From assembly GCA_032768795.1 (NCBI GenBank), contig CP136496.1:186001-250000 (forward strand): DNA of 64,000 nt. The letters are read 5' to 3'. The first letter of the stretch is position 1; each line of letters opens with the position of its first letter. This document shows positions 9,903 through 18,361 of this stretch, in pieces. The DNA comes from Tremella fuciformis (Eukaryota > Basidiomycota > Tremellomycetes > Tremellales > Tremellaceae). Position numbers and translations under genes: made by a program. The notes under the pieces were generated by a model. That model worked only from the letters and a program-made list of their open reading frames with translations, was not told where the DNA came from and made no database searches.

Positions 9903-11045
9903 ATGGCACCATCGACTCGACGAACCACGTCGACAGATCCTGAGCATCAGCACATTGCTCTACCCACAAACCTACGACTACCGGTGGACACTCGACTGAG
10001 AGCCGCCGCGACCAACATGGCCCAACCATTGGGTGATCAGCCGTCTGTGCAGCAGTTGCTCGCGCAGATCGTGCAGCTTCAGGCGGCCCTCGTCGAGCAG
10101 CAGGCGCAGCAACGACAGGGCTCGCCAGGCGTTGGGAACCCGTCCGAGCCGAAGGCGAACCCGCCTGACACGTTTAACGGCAAGGACCCAGCCGCTTTGG
10201 AGCGGTTCATCATGCAGTGCGAGACGGTCTTCAAGCTGCAGCCGTCGAAGTTCTCTGGCGACACGCACAAGGTCATGTATGTGATCTCGTTCCTCAGGGG
10301 ATTCGTGCTCGACGCGATTCAGCCCTTGGCGACAGGGCGAGACAGCGATTTGAACGAGAACGGAGAGCATGTCGAGGCTGGCGACTACCTCGACGAGAAA
10401 ATTCGGACTTACGCTGGGCTTCGTCGCTACCTGCGCGAGAACTTTGGGGATCCCGACGCGAAGGGGACTGCTCGACGCAAGTACTTCTCGCTGCGGCAGA
10501 CGGGATCGGCAGCCGAATACTTCGCCAAGATTCGGGAGTACACGTCAGTCCTCTCATGGGAGCTCGACGAGCAAGCAACGGCTCGTGCCGAGGAAGGGCT
10601 CTCCGACGTGCTTCAGGACGAGGTGGCCAGGCACCCCAAAGAGTTCGAGACCTTTGCCGAGCTGCAGGCGTTTGTGGTCCGCCTCGACAACAGTCTGCGA
10701 GCAAGGGAGGCAGAGAAGAACAAGGCGGAGAACAGGCGAGAGAAGAAGAAGACTGTCCTGGGCGGCAACAACGGCGGATCTACAGCGGTTACGTCAGAGG
10801 TTGGAGCGGCGGCGACGAACCCCAGACCCTCACCTGGCCCGACAACCTCGTCGAGCCTCAACTCCGCTGCAGCCCCTCGACGAGTCTACCCTCCTCGCCC
10901 TAGGCTCACTCCGGACGAGCACGAGAGGCGAGGCAGCCAGGGCCTTTGCTTCAAGTGCGGAAACGCTGGGCATCTTGCGCGCGACTGCCCAGGCTCGTTC
11001 AACCCCGGCCAACGCGTGAAGCAGGAGCCGCAGGGGGAAGCCTGA
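9903..11045 (+). CDS. gag: Gag of E2
   Basis: The 380-residue frame starts at the first ATG after the LTR (9903). After a glutamine-rich coiled-coil-like segment (residues about 45-75) comes the Ty3-type capsid core (residues about 90-260, with D-T-F-N-G-K near its start and the Y-F-x-L-R-Q-T-G-S-A-x-E-Y-F block). A single CCHC zinc knuckle, CFKCGNAGHLARDC, lies at residues about 347-360. It would form the capsid and bind element RNA. The C-terminal 100 nt overlap pol, which is in the -1 frame. Confidence 0.9.
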   Translation: MAPSTRRTTSTDPEHQHIALPTNLRLPVDTRLRAAATNMAQPLGDQPSVQQLLAQIVQLQAALVEQQAQQRQGSPGVGNPSEPKANPPDTFNGKDPAALERFIMQCETVFKLQPSKFSGDTHKVMYVISFLRGFVLDAIQPLATGRDSDLNENGEHVEAGDYLDEKIRTYAGLRRYLRENFGDPDAKGTARRKYFSLRQTGSAAEYFAKIREYTSVLSWELDEQATARAEEGLSDVLQDEVARHPKEFETFAELQAFVVRLDNSLRAREAEKNKAENRREKKKTVLGGNNGGSTAVTSEVGAAATNPRPSPGPTTSSSLNSAAAPRRVYPPRPRLTPDEHERRGSQGLCFKCGNAGHLARDCPGSFNPGQRVKQEPQGEA

Positions 11046-14000
11046 GGGGTCCCGAGCTACAAGGAGAAACTCGAGGCCCCGCTCCATACACACTCTCCGC
11101 CCTCACGCCTCCTGAACAACCGACTTCACCTCTCAAATCCTCTAATCCGACGCCCACTCACCCACCGACGGGGTCCGCTTCCCTCGTCGAGGAAGATCAA
11201 CATGAAGAAGAAGCAGAGGACCTGGAGTCCGAGAAGGAGTCTGTACAGAGTGCTAGTGATGCCGAGGAATGCATGAGCGGTGAGGCTTGCAGGCTGGGAA
11301 GGCATCAAGCTGTCGTAGCAGGAAAAGTGGACGGGACGGCCGCTTGCATACTGTTAGATACAGGCGCAGGCGGGACCTTCATTGATCAGGACTACGCCGA
11401 AGGCCAGGGCTTGACCCAACAGAAGTTGGAGCGACCCAGGAATGTCCTCTTGTTCGACGGCGAACCGTCATCCGCGGGCGAAATCACCCACGAAGTGGTG
11501 GCCCCGGTGGAGACGCTTGGGGAAACAAGTGAAGAACGGCTAGCGGTTACGCGGCTCGCAGGTGCAGACGTCGTGCTAGGGTACGACTGGATGCAAGAGA
11601 AGAGAGTAGTCATGGACATGGGAGCTATGGAAGTCACCCGTGGAGAAGAAAAGGTGGCCTCGTCGACGGTCGTCGAGGCTGCTTCAAGTGATCTGGCCAT
11701 TTTGGCTACCAGAGCAAGAAGAGAGAGAGGAAAACACGCGGGGCAGTCCCGTAGGAGCTCCCCGAACCATATCCCCTTGCGGATCAATCGGTGGGAGCAG
11801 AACAGGCTCGCCGCAGAGCGGCTGCGAGGGACTGTCACCGACGAGCTCGAGGAAGTGGTGGGGCGTTTGGACGGGCATCTTGGGTTTGACGAGTACACTC
11901 TGTCAGAGGAGGAGTCCCAGGCGGTGCGAAGGATCGTTCCGGAGTACTACCATGAGTTCCTCGATGTGTTCCACCCTCGTCGACCCGCCGACACGCTTCC
12001 GCCGAGTAGAGAATACGACCTGCGGATCAGACTGAAGGAGGGCGCAGAACTACGGGTCGCACCGCTTTACCAACTGTCGCCGGATCAAATGAGAGCACTC
12101 AGGGAGCTCCTCGCCAAAGAGCAAGCAGCGGGCAAGATCAGGCCATCGAACGCGGCGTATGGGTCGCCGAGCTTTTTCGTCCCTAAGAAGGTTGCCGGCG
12201 AATGGCGAATGGTGGTCGATTACCGGAAGCTCAACGAGGCAACAGTGTCGGACGCGTACCCCTTGCCGTTGATTTCCCAAGTCACGGCTGATCTGGCGGA
12301 GTCAGAGTGGTACACCAAGTTCGACCTACCGGGAGCCTACCAGCTTCTTCGCATGGCGCCAGGACACGAAGCCTATACCGCCTTTAGGACGCCTCTGGGG
12401 ATGTTCGAGTCCCTGGTAGTGCGAGATGGCTTGAAGAACGCGCCAGCAGTCTTCCAGCACTTCCTCAACGAGGTGCTCAGAGAGTTCGTTGGGCGGGGAG
12501 TGGTGATCTACATCGACGACATTTTGGTCCACGCCAAGAGCCTCGACGAGCTTCGTTCCCTCACAAAGGCGGTACTCGAGGCGTTGCGGAAGGCGGGACT
12601 GTATGTGAAAGCGTCGAAATCCGAGTTCGAGAAAAGGAAGGTCGACTTTCTGGGCTTTGTCATCTCCCGAGAAGGCGTGGAAGCGAATCCGGAGTACGTG
12701 AAAGGCGTCGTCGACTTCCCAGCACCAAGCAACCTCCTCGAAGTACGCCGGTTCTTGGGTCTGGCAAACTATTACCGCCGCTTCGTACCCAACTTTGCCA
12801 AGGTAGCGCTCCCCCTAGTGTTGCTGACAAAGAAGGGAGTCCCGTTTGGTTGGGGAGACGCGCAGGCAAGAGCCTTCGAAGAGATCAAGAGGCGAATGAG
12901 CGAGCCCCCTGTATTAGCCCATTTCGACCCTGCATTCGAGACCATCGTGCAGACCGACGCTTTGCTCTACGGGTGGGGATTTGTGATATCACAGATTAAC
13001 CCCTCGACGAGCCTCGAGCACCCGGTGGCCATAGAGTCTGGGTCGTTTTCGGGGGCAGAGTTGAACTGGACGACTACAGAGAAGGAGTTCCTGGCGATAG
13101 TGATGGCGTTCAAGCGGAAGCGACATCTCCTTCTGCAAGTAAGCTGCACGGTCCTCACGGATCACCACAACCTCAGCTATTGGATGGAGCCGAGGAAACT
13201 GAGTGGGCGGGTTGCGCGATGGGTCGACGCCCTGGCAGGATTCTCCTTCCGAATCGTGTATCGTCCCGGGCTCAAAGCGGCTTACCCAGACGCTCTGTCG
13301 AGGAGGCCCGACTACAAGCCTGATGGATTGGACCTGGAGGAGCAACGAGTGCAGGCCTTACCTGGGTTTGACCAAGAAAGCAAGGTCGAGACGTCGCTGG
13401 GGTACATGCTTCGGGCACTCATCGAGGAGCCTCGACGAGGCTCGTCGAGTCCAGATCCAGAGGCAAGAGAGGATCCGCAGACGGGTACTCGGAGCACCTG
13501 GGAGGAGGATGAGGAGTTCGAGCACGCTGGAGAAGAGTTGGAGAGGATCAAGAAGGAGGAGAACGGAGTGGTGATTGATGCGGCGGGATTCCCCAAGCTG
13601 TTTGGGTTGGTTCAAAGGATGGGCCTTGACGAGCCCACACGAGCCAAGGTAGAGCCTGGCGGGGCCCTGCGACTCAATGGGCGGCTATACCTCACTGGCA
13701 AGGGCGATGGGCGGCTCCGAGCCATGAGGGATCGACATGAGGGGATCCTAGCGGGACATCCGGGAATCACCAAGATGTTGGAGTTGCTCAGGAGGGACGT
13801 CTGTTGGCTGGGGCTGCGGCGCAATGTTGAGGCCTACGTACAGGGTTGTGCCATCTGCCAGAGGACAAAGACAAGCAGGCAGCGCCCTCATGGTCTCCTC
13901 CAGAGTCTCGAAGTCCCGGAAGGCCCGTGGCAAGCAATTTCCATGGACTTCATCGAGGAGCTCCCCGGCAGCCAGGGCTTCAACTCCATCCTCGTCGTGG

Positions 14001-15013
14001 TAGACCGCCTGACGAAGTGGGCTATCTTCGTGCCGACAACGACTCGCCTCACAACGGCGGGACTCGTCGACCTCATCATCGACAATGTCGTGGCGCAGCA
14101 TGGGTTGCCAAGGTCCATCGTATCTGATCGAGGGAGCAAGTTCACTAGTCGACTATGGGGAGCACTGTGTGGGGCCCTGGGGATCAAGATCAGCCTGTCG
14201 ACAGCCTTCCATCCCCAAACCGACGGGCAGACAGAGCGAGTCAATCAGGTCCTCGAGCAGTACCTACGGGTATTCTGCGATCACAGACAAGACAATTGGT
14301 CGAGTCTGCTGCAGAGAGCAGCCTTCGCCTATAACAATACCCAGCACTCGGCGATCAAGATGAGCCCGTTCGAGGCGAACTTTGGGTACTCGCCGCGATG
14401 GACTGATGACTTGAGAGAGAGCGCCGAGCGAGCGGAGATACCGTCGGTCAAGGAAAAGCTTGGGTCCCTCGACGAGGTGCACCGATCTTGCCAACAAGCC
14501 ATACAGCAAGCCAATGAGCGGTACGCCAAGTATTACGATGCAAGGAGAAGGGATGCGCCAGTGTTGAAGGTGGATGATATGGTCATGCTGTCGATGGAGA
14601 ACATCAAGACTCGTCGACCCTCGAAGAAGCTCGACATCAAATGGGGGGGACCATACAAAATCCTCGCTAAGACGGGTCCATCAACGTACAAGCTGGAGCT
14701 GCCGGCGACGATGAGGGTGAGCCCGGTCTTCAACGTCCTCCGTCTTAAGCCATACCACCCGCCGAGGATCCCTGGACAGACCTACGACCCTCCGCCACCA
14801 GTGGAGGTCGACGACGAGGGCCCTAGCTATGAGGTGAAGAACGTCGTCGACTCGAGGAAAAGGGGCAGAAAGGTGGAGTACCTCGTCGAGTGGGTGGGGT
14901 ACGAAGGAACAGATGAGGAGACGACCTGGGAACCAGTGGAGAACATTACTGGTGCTCTCGAAAGCGTCGAGAGCTTCCACAAAAGGAACCCAAGGAAACC
15001 AAGAGGAATATAA
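10946..15013 (+). CDS. pol: Pol of E2: PR-RT-RH-IN-chromodomain
   Basis: A 1355-codon open frame in the -1 frame relative to gag, overlapping it by 100 nt. Domains in order: aspartic protease (ILLDTGAGGTF, residue about 136), reverse transcriptase with YIDDIL, RNase H (ending near Y-P-D-A-L-S-R), integrase with an HHCC zinc site (GHPGITK...CAICQ) and D,D-35-E core (M-D-F, VSDRG, T-E-R-V-N-Q), and a C-terminal chromodomain (YLVEWVGY...TTWEP). The first ATG in frame is well inside (11272), so expression as Gag-Pol by frameshifting is likely; I see no canonical X-XXY-YYZ heptamer, only a run of five G at the end of gag. The RT segment after the FES motif reads VVRDGLKNAP where MPFGLTNAP is usual, a deviation that may affect function. 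Confidence 0.9.
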   Translation: MLQVRKRWASCARLPRLVQPRPTREAGAAGGSLRGPELQGETRGPAPYTLSALTPPEQPTSPLKSSNPTPTHPPTGSASLVEEDQHEEEAEDLESEKESVQSASDAEECMSGEACRLGRHQAVVAGKVDGTAACILLDTGAGGTFIDQDYAEGQGLTQQKLERPRNVLLFDGEPSSAGEITHEVVAPVETLGETSEERLAVTRLAGADVVLGYDWMQEKRVVMDMGAMEVTRGEEKVASSTVVEAASSDLAILATRARRERGKHAGQSRRSSPNHIPLRINRWEQNRLAAERLRGTVTDELEEVVGRLDGHLGFDEYTLSEEESQAVRRIVPEYYHEFLDVFHPRRPADTLPPSREYDLRIRLKEGAELRVAPLYQLSPDQMRALRELLAKEQAAGKIRPSNAAYGSPSFFVPKKVAGEWRMVVDYRKLNEATVSDAYPLPLISQVTADLAESEWYTKFDLPGAYQLLRMAPGHEAYTAFRTPLGMFESLVVRDGLKNAPAVFQHFLNEVLREFVGRGVVIYIDDILVHAKSLDELRSLTKAVLEALRKAGLYVKASKSEFEKRKVDFLGFVISREGVEANPEYVKGVVDFPAPSNLLEVRRFLGLANYYRRFVPNFAKVALPLVLLTKKGVPFGWGDAQARAFEEIKRRMSEPPVLAHFDPAFETIVQTDALLYGWGFVISQINPSTSLEHPVAIESGSFSGAELNWTTTEKEFLAIVMAFKRKRHLLLQVSCTVLTDHHNLSYWMEPRKLSGRVARWVDALAGFSFRIVYRPGLKAAYPDALSRRPDYKPDGLDLEEQRVQALPGFDQESKVETSLGYMLRALIEEPRRGSSSPDPEAREDPQTGTRSTWEEDEEFEHAGEELERIKKEENGVVIDAAGFPKLFGLVQRMGLDEPTRAKVEPGGALRLNGRLYLTGKGDGRLRAMRDRHEGILAGHPGITKMLELLRRDVCWLGLRRNVEAYVQGCAICQRTKTSRQRPHGLLQSLEVPEGPWQAISMDFIEELPGSQGFNSILVVVDRLTKWAIFVPTTTRLTTAGLVDLIIDNVVAQHGLPRSIVSDRGSKFTSRLWGALCGALGIKISLSTAFHPQTDGQTERVNQVLEQYLRVFCDHRQDNWSSLLQRAAFAYNNTQHSAIKMSPFEANFGYSPRWTDDLRESAERAEIPSVKEKLGSLDEVHRSCQQAIQQANERYAKYYDARRRDAPVLKVDDMVMLSMENIKTRRPSKKLDIKWGGPYKILAKTGPSTYKLELPATMRVSPVFNVLRLKPYHPPRIPGQTYDPPPPVEVDDEGPSYEVKNVVDSRKRGRKVEYLVEWVGYEGTDEETTWEPVENITGALESVESFHKRNPRKPRGI

Positions 15014-15153
15014 CGCATGGACTACTGGCGGTGACGATGATCTGGATCGAGATTCGTCACCCAAGCTGAGTCCTATCCCTGCATCCCCTGTACAACATGA
15101 ACAACACGGAATATGAACATGAGCTAAGAAAGAACTATGTACACTATCTACAT

Positions 15154-16954
15154 TCACGACCCCGAACCACTCGCCTCCGCCACGTCGTCGAACATGGGCC
15201 CGACCATCGCCCTAAGGTCCAGCCCCAGGAGCCTCGCGTGCCGCCTCGCCTCCTCGACGTGGTACGCCCTGTCCGCCGGGATGGACTGGGCCAGCGTGAC
15301 ATGGTGCTGAAGGACACCGATGTCGAGCCTCGTCGAGGGAGTCCACGACAAGGGAGCTGGCGCGGATGGGCGGGCAGGAGTCGACACCGGAGGCGGCGTC
15401 GGAGGCGGCACGGGAGCCGGCACGGGTTGACGAACCGACCGGCGAAGTCGGTCGGTGAAGGCGGCCGGGCCGACAACAGGCGTGGGGGCGGGAGTCGGCG
15501 AAGGCGGGTCGACATCCGCGAAGCTCACAGCCCGGCGAGCTCTGGGTGTCGAGGACGAGCTGGCGGGTCGTCGAGGAGTCGGGCTGGAGTTGAACGAGCA
15601 ACCTGAGGCTGTGCCACAGGTGTAGCACTTCAACTTCGGCCCGCCTCCATCTAGGACCCTACACGGCAAGTTGTCCGAACGACACCGCTGGCATCGCTGG
15701 CGGCCGTTGAGCGTGCGGAGAGGTCGCCCTTTTGCCTGAGCCTGCAAGATCAGCGTGAGAGGCTGGAGAGTAGAAGACAACAACGCACCAGGGCCCATGG
15801 GAGGGTCCTATTCGATCCCCGGCCGAACGTCGGGTAGAATGGCCCTGGGAATGAGCGGGGACCTCAACAGATGGCGGACGTACCGAAAAAGGCGCGGTCC
15901 AGCGCATTCCTACACCGGACTCGAGGGCCAGCCTCGAGTCGCCTCGACGACGCCTCGCTTCCCTCCCCATCGGATCCTCCACTGCCCGCTTCGGATTCCC
16001 CAACGGATCCTTCGCTGCCCGCTTCGGATCCGTCTCCCGTCGAGATGCTCCCCTCCACGACGTCTTCTCCTACACCTGCGTTGTCCACGGCGGCCGGGAG
16101 AGCATCGGCTACCTCAGACACCCCAAGATACCGGGTTGAGGCTGAACGCAGGCGAGAGGAGTACATGCCGCCAACAGGCGACACGCGACGACGCTTTGGG
16201 GTTGGGGAGAGGGGAGGCGGTATCGTTGGCAGGGGAGTGTTGCCTGGGGAACCGGGCGACTCGACTCGACGCCGGCGGCGTGGGTTGATTGCCGGAGTCG
16301 GAGAGCGGGATGGCGGAGGCATAGAAGGCGGGGGAAGGAGAAGGATAGGCGAGCCGAGGGGGACGAGGGGATAGGGCGGTATGATGGGGGATCCGGTCCC
16401 ACCACCAATGTAGGGGCGAAGAGGCCGAGGCGAGGGCGGCTCGAACGGCAAGGAGTGGGCTTCTCGATAGCGACTCTCGCCAGCGAAAGCCGCGTCGGAA
16501 GCCTGGGAAGACGGGGGCGAGGCGTCTGAGTAGCCGCTGGACGTAGAGGAGGTAGCACAGCTACTCTCCCTAGCGGCTCTGACGGTCCCCTGGTGCCGAC
16601 GGATCTCGGCGTGTATGTCTGCTAGCGAGCGCAGAATCGCTGTACGCCCTGGGCATCAATACAAGCAGTAGGGTGGCTCAACAATCACTCACCGCTTGGC
16701 GCAGCACTGGCCGCATCCGACCAGTCGAGCTCATCGACGAGCTCGTCGATCTCCTCGACCGGTGTGGGCTCCGGAGTTCGAGGACGGACCGCCCATCGAG
16801 GGAACAGTCGAGGAGGGGGAGCGTCGACAGCCGACTCGGGGGAGGATGGCGGCGTCGTGGGGCTGGGGGAAGGGGTTTTGGTCATCGTGACCAGGCGTAG
16901 AGGTCGTCCTCGGAGGACGATTTTGAGGGAGGGATCGGTGGCGTTGGAGAACAT
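15154..16954 (-). CDS. antisense four-exon gene inside E2, Zn2Cys6-like
   Basis: Exons (minus strand) 16954-16693, 16648-15884, 15844-15789 and 15741-15154 join in one frame through three introns of 44, 39 and 47 nt (donors GTGAGT, GTACGT, GTGCGT; acceptors CCCAG, CCCAG, TGCAG), giving 556 residues. Most of the protein is Pro/Ser/acidic and probably disordered. In the last exon C-x2-C-x6-C-x11-C-x2-C-x5-C matches the fungal binuclear-zinc pattern except that the last gap is 5 rather than 6 or more. A TATAAA lies 61-66 bases upstream of the ATG. The gene lies wholly between pol and the 3' LTR and runs against the element's RNA. Start 16954 is the first ATG after the TATA box; 16885 is an alternative. 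A role in controlling the element or its target site is inference. Confidence 0.65.
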
Positions 16955-17014
16955 ATGATGCGTTGGAGTGGAGAGTTTGGAATGGACGGGACGAGTAGCC
17001 TCGTCGAGAGGGGG

Positions 17015-17020
17015 TTTATA
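17015..17020 (-). promoter_or_regulatory. TATA box of the antisense gene
   Basis: On the minus strand GGTATAAACC gives a TATAAA about 60 nt before the first ATG (16954) of the antisense gene, suitable spacing for a start near 16985. No other TATA-like element is seen nearby on that strand. Confidence 0.45.
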
Positions 17021-17625
17021 CCTTTTGGAGGGGACATGGCGGGGACGAGGGACGAGAGGGCACTTGACGACGAGAGCAGGCAACACGACTTTTCACGACA
17101 GTTTGGCGACTTGTTGCCTAGCAACGAGCAACATGATCGACAGAAGGGCGTAGCGCGGAGCGGCAATCACCGGTTATCTCGCGGCGACTGCCGCATTGGG
17201 CAATCTGACCCCGGCCTCGTGGCCGAGGTCGACTCGAGGTCGACTTACATACGCGCAAATTCCAGCATGAGACGCCTATAGCTCAGCAACGGGCGGGCTA
17301 TCCAGCACAGGGATCACCCTCGACACCACGCGCGTCGGGACACATGCGGGCTGCACACTACCTGTGCCCGTTAGTCACTCCACGACGGCAACACAGCCTA
17401 CGCCCCGACTAGCGCCTAGAAAGATAGCACCAGCTGCGCGAGACCTCGAGCGACCAAGAAGGACGGACCGTCGACGAGACCAGGCCCTGCTTACACACCC
17501 ACAGACCCTCGGGATCAGCCCTGCGAGGAATGACCAAAAGATACGGCTTAGCGCGAGGCGGGAGCAAAGGCTCAGGCCATACAAGCTGCCCCGCCTCGCC
17601 CGCCATCTCGCAGGAGCTCGATTTC

Positions 17626-17639
17626 AGAGGGGGGCAGAG
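17626..17639 (+). other. polypurine tract of E2
   Basis: AGAGGGGGGCAGAG directly abuts the 3' LTR start at 17640, the position of the plus-strand primer in LTR retroelements. Confidence 0.8.
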
Positions 17640-17838
17640 TGTCACGTCGGCCACGCCTCCATGATCACCAAAGCACGCCTACGAGCCTCGTTCCAGCCCA
17701 GCACGCCTGTCAAACACGTGAGCCTATCGTCGATCCTCGAGTAGCCTCGACGACGCTCGAGTAGCCTCGACGACTTTAGAGCTCGAGCCTCGTCGATGGT
17801 GTTTCAAGGAGAAAGCCCAAGGCGGTGCAGAGGAGGGC
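17640..17838 (+). repeat. 3' LTR of E2, first part
   Basis: This corresponds to LTR bases 1-199 and appears identical to 9461-9659. It ends in AGGGC, the target site of E3, and the LTR resumes at 24244. Confidence 0.92.
17834..17838. repeat. target-site duplication of E3
   Basis: AGGGC at 17834-17838 is repeated at 24239-24243, immediately outside the two LTRs of E3. The uninterrupted site is seen in the 5' LTR of E2, where AGGGC occurs once. Confidence 0.92.
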
Positions 17839-18347
17839 TGTCACGCCTGCGGGTAGTCTGCGGTAGCGAGAGGTCTGCCTTGGGTACTGAAGGGGTTTAG
17901 TCTCTGGCTCGTAGAGCTTGATGACTGCCTTAGGTACTGAGGTGACTGAAGTGTTGGGTTAAGACCAACTGAGTGACTTTGTGTGAAGAGAAGACACAAG
18001 ATCCATTGCTGAAGAAGAAGGGGGGAAGGGCCAGATGAGGCCTCCTTTTATACCCTTCACATCTAAAAGGTAGGACTAATTAAAGAGGGGTCGTGAGGGA
18101 TTTACTGACCAATCAGATAAATGCCTCACTTAGACCACCGTGGGAAACTACAAGCTAGCCAATAGGAAAAATGCCTCAAAGGTGGAGGCTGACTAAGCTC
18201 TTTGAACTAGCCAATAGGGAAAATGCCTCAGAGGTGGAGGCTTACTAAGCAAGGTGGAGGCTGACTAATCAACTGATAAATGTTCTCCAAATAACACATC
18301 ATTCCATGAGTCATGTTTTCTCCTTTTCCTTATCACGAGTCATGACA
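17839..18347 (-). repeat. 3' LTR of E3
   Basis: Downstream LTR in the element's own orientation. On the minus strand it starts TGTCATGACTCG and ends GCGTGACA. It carries a TATA box (TATAAAAGG on the minus strand) and repeats of a short unit containing GCCTCCACCT. Confidence 0.93.
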
Positions 18348-18361
18348 GGAGCTCCCCCTCT
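18348..18361 (-). other. polypurine tract of E3
   Basis: On the minus strand a purine-rich stretch including AGAGGGGGAG lies directly before the 3' LTR and overlaps the end of pol, where a plus-strand primer is expected. Confidence 0.6.

Noticed and set aside
10294..13824. Many 60-160-codon antisense frames over gag and pol of E2
   Set aside because: GC-rich shadow frames without introns or motifs, unlike the spliced antisense gene at 15154-16954.
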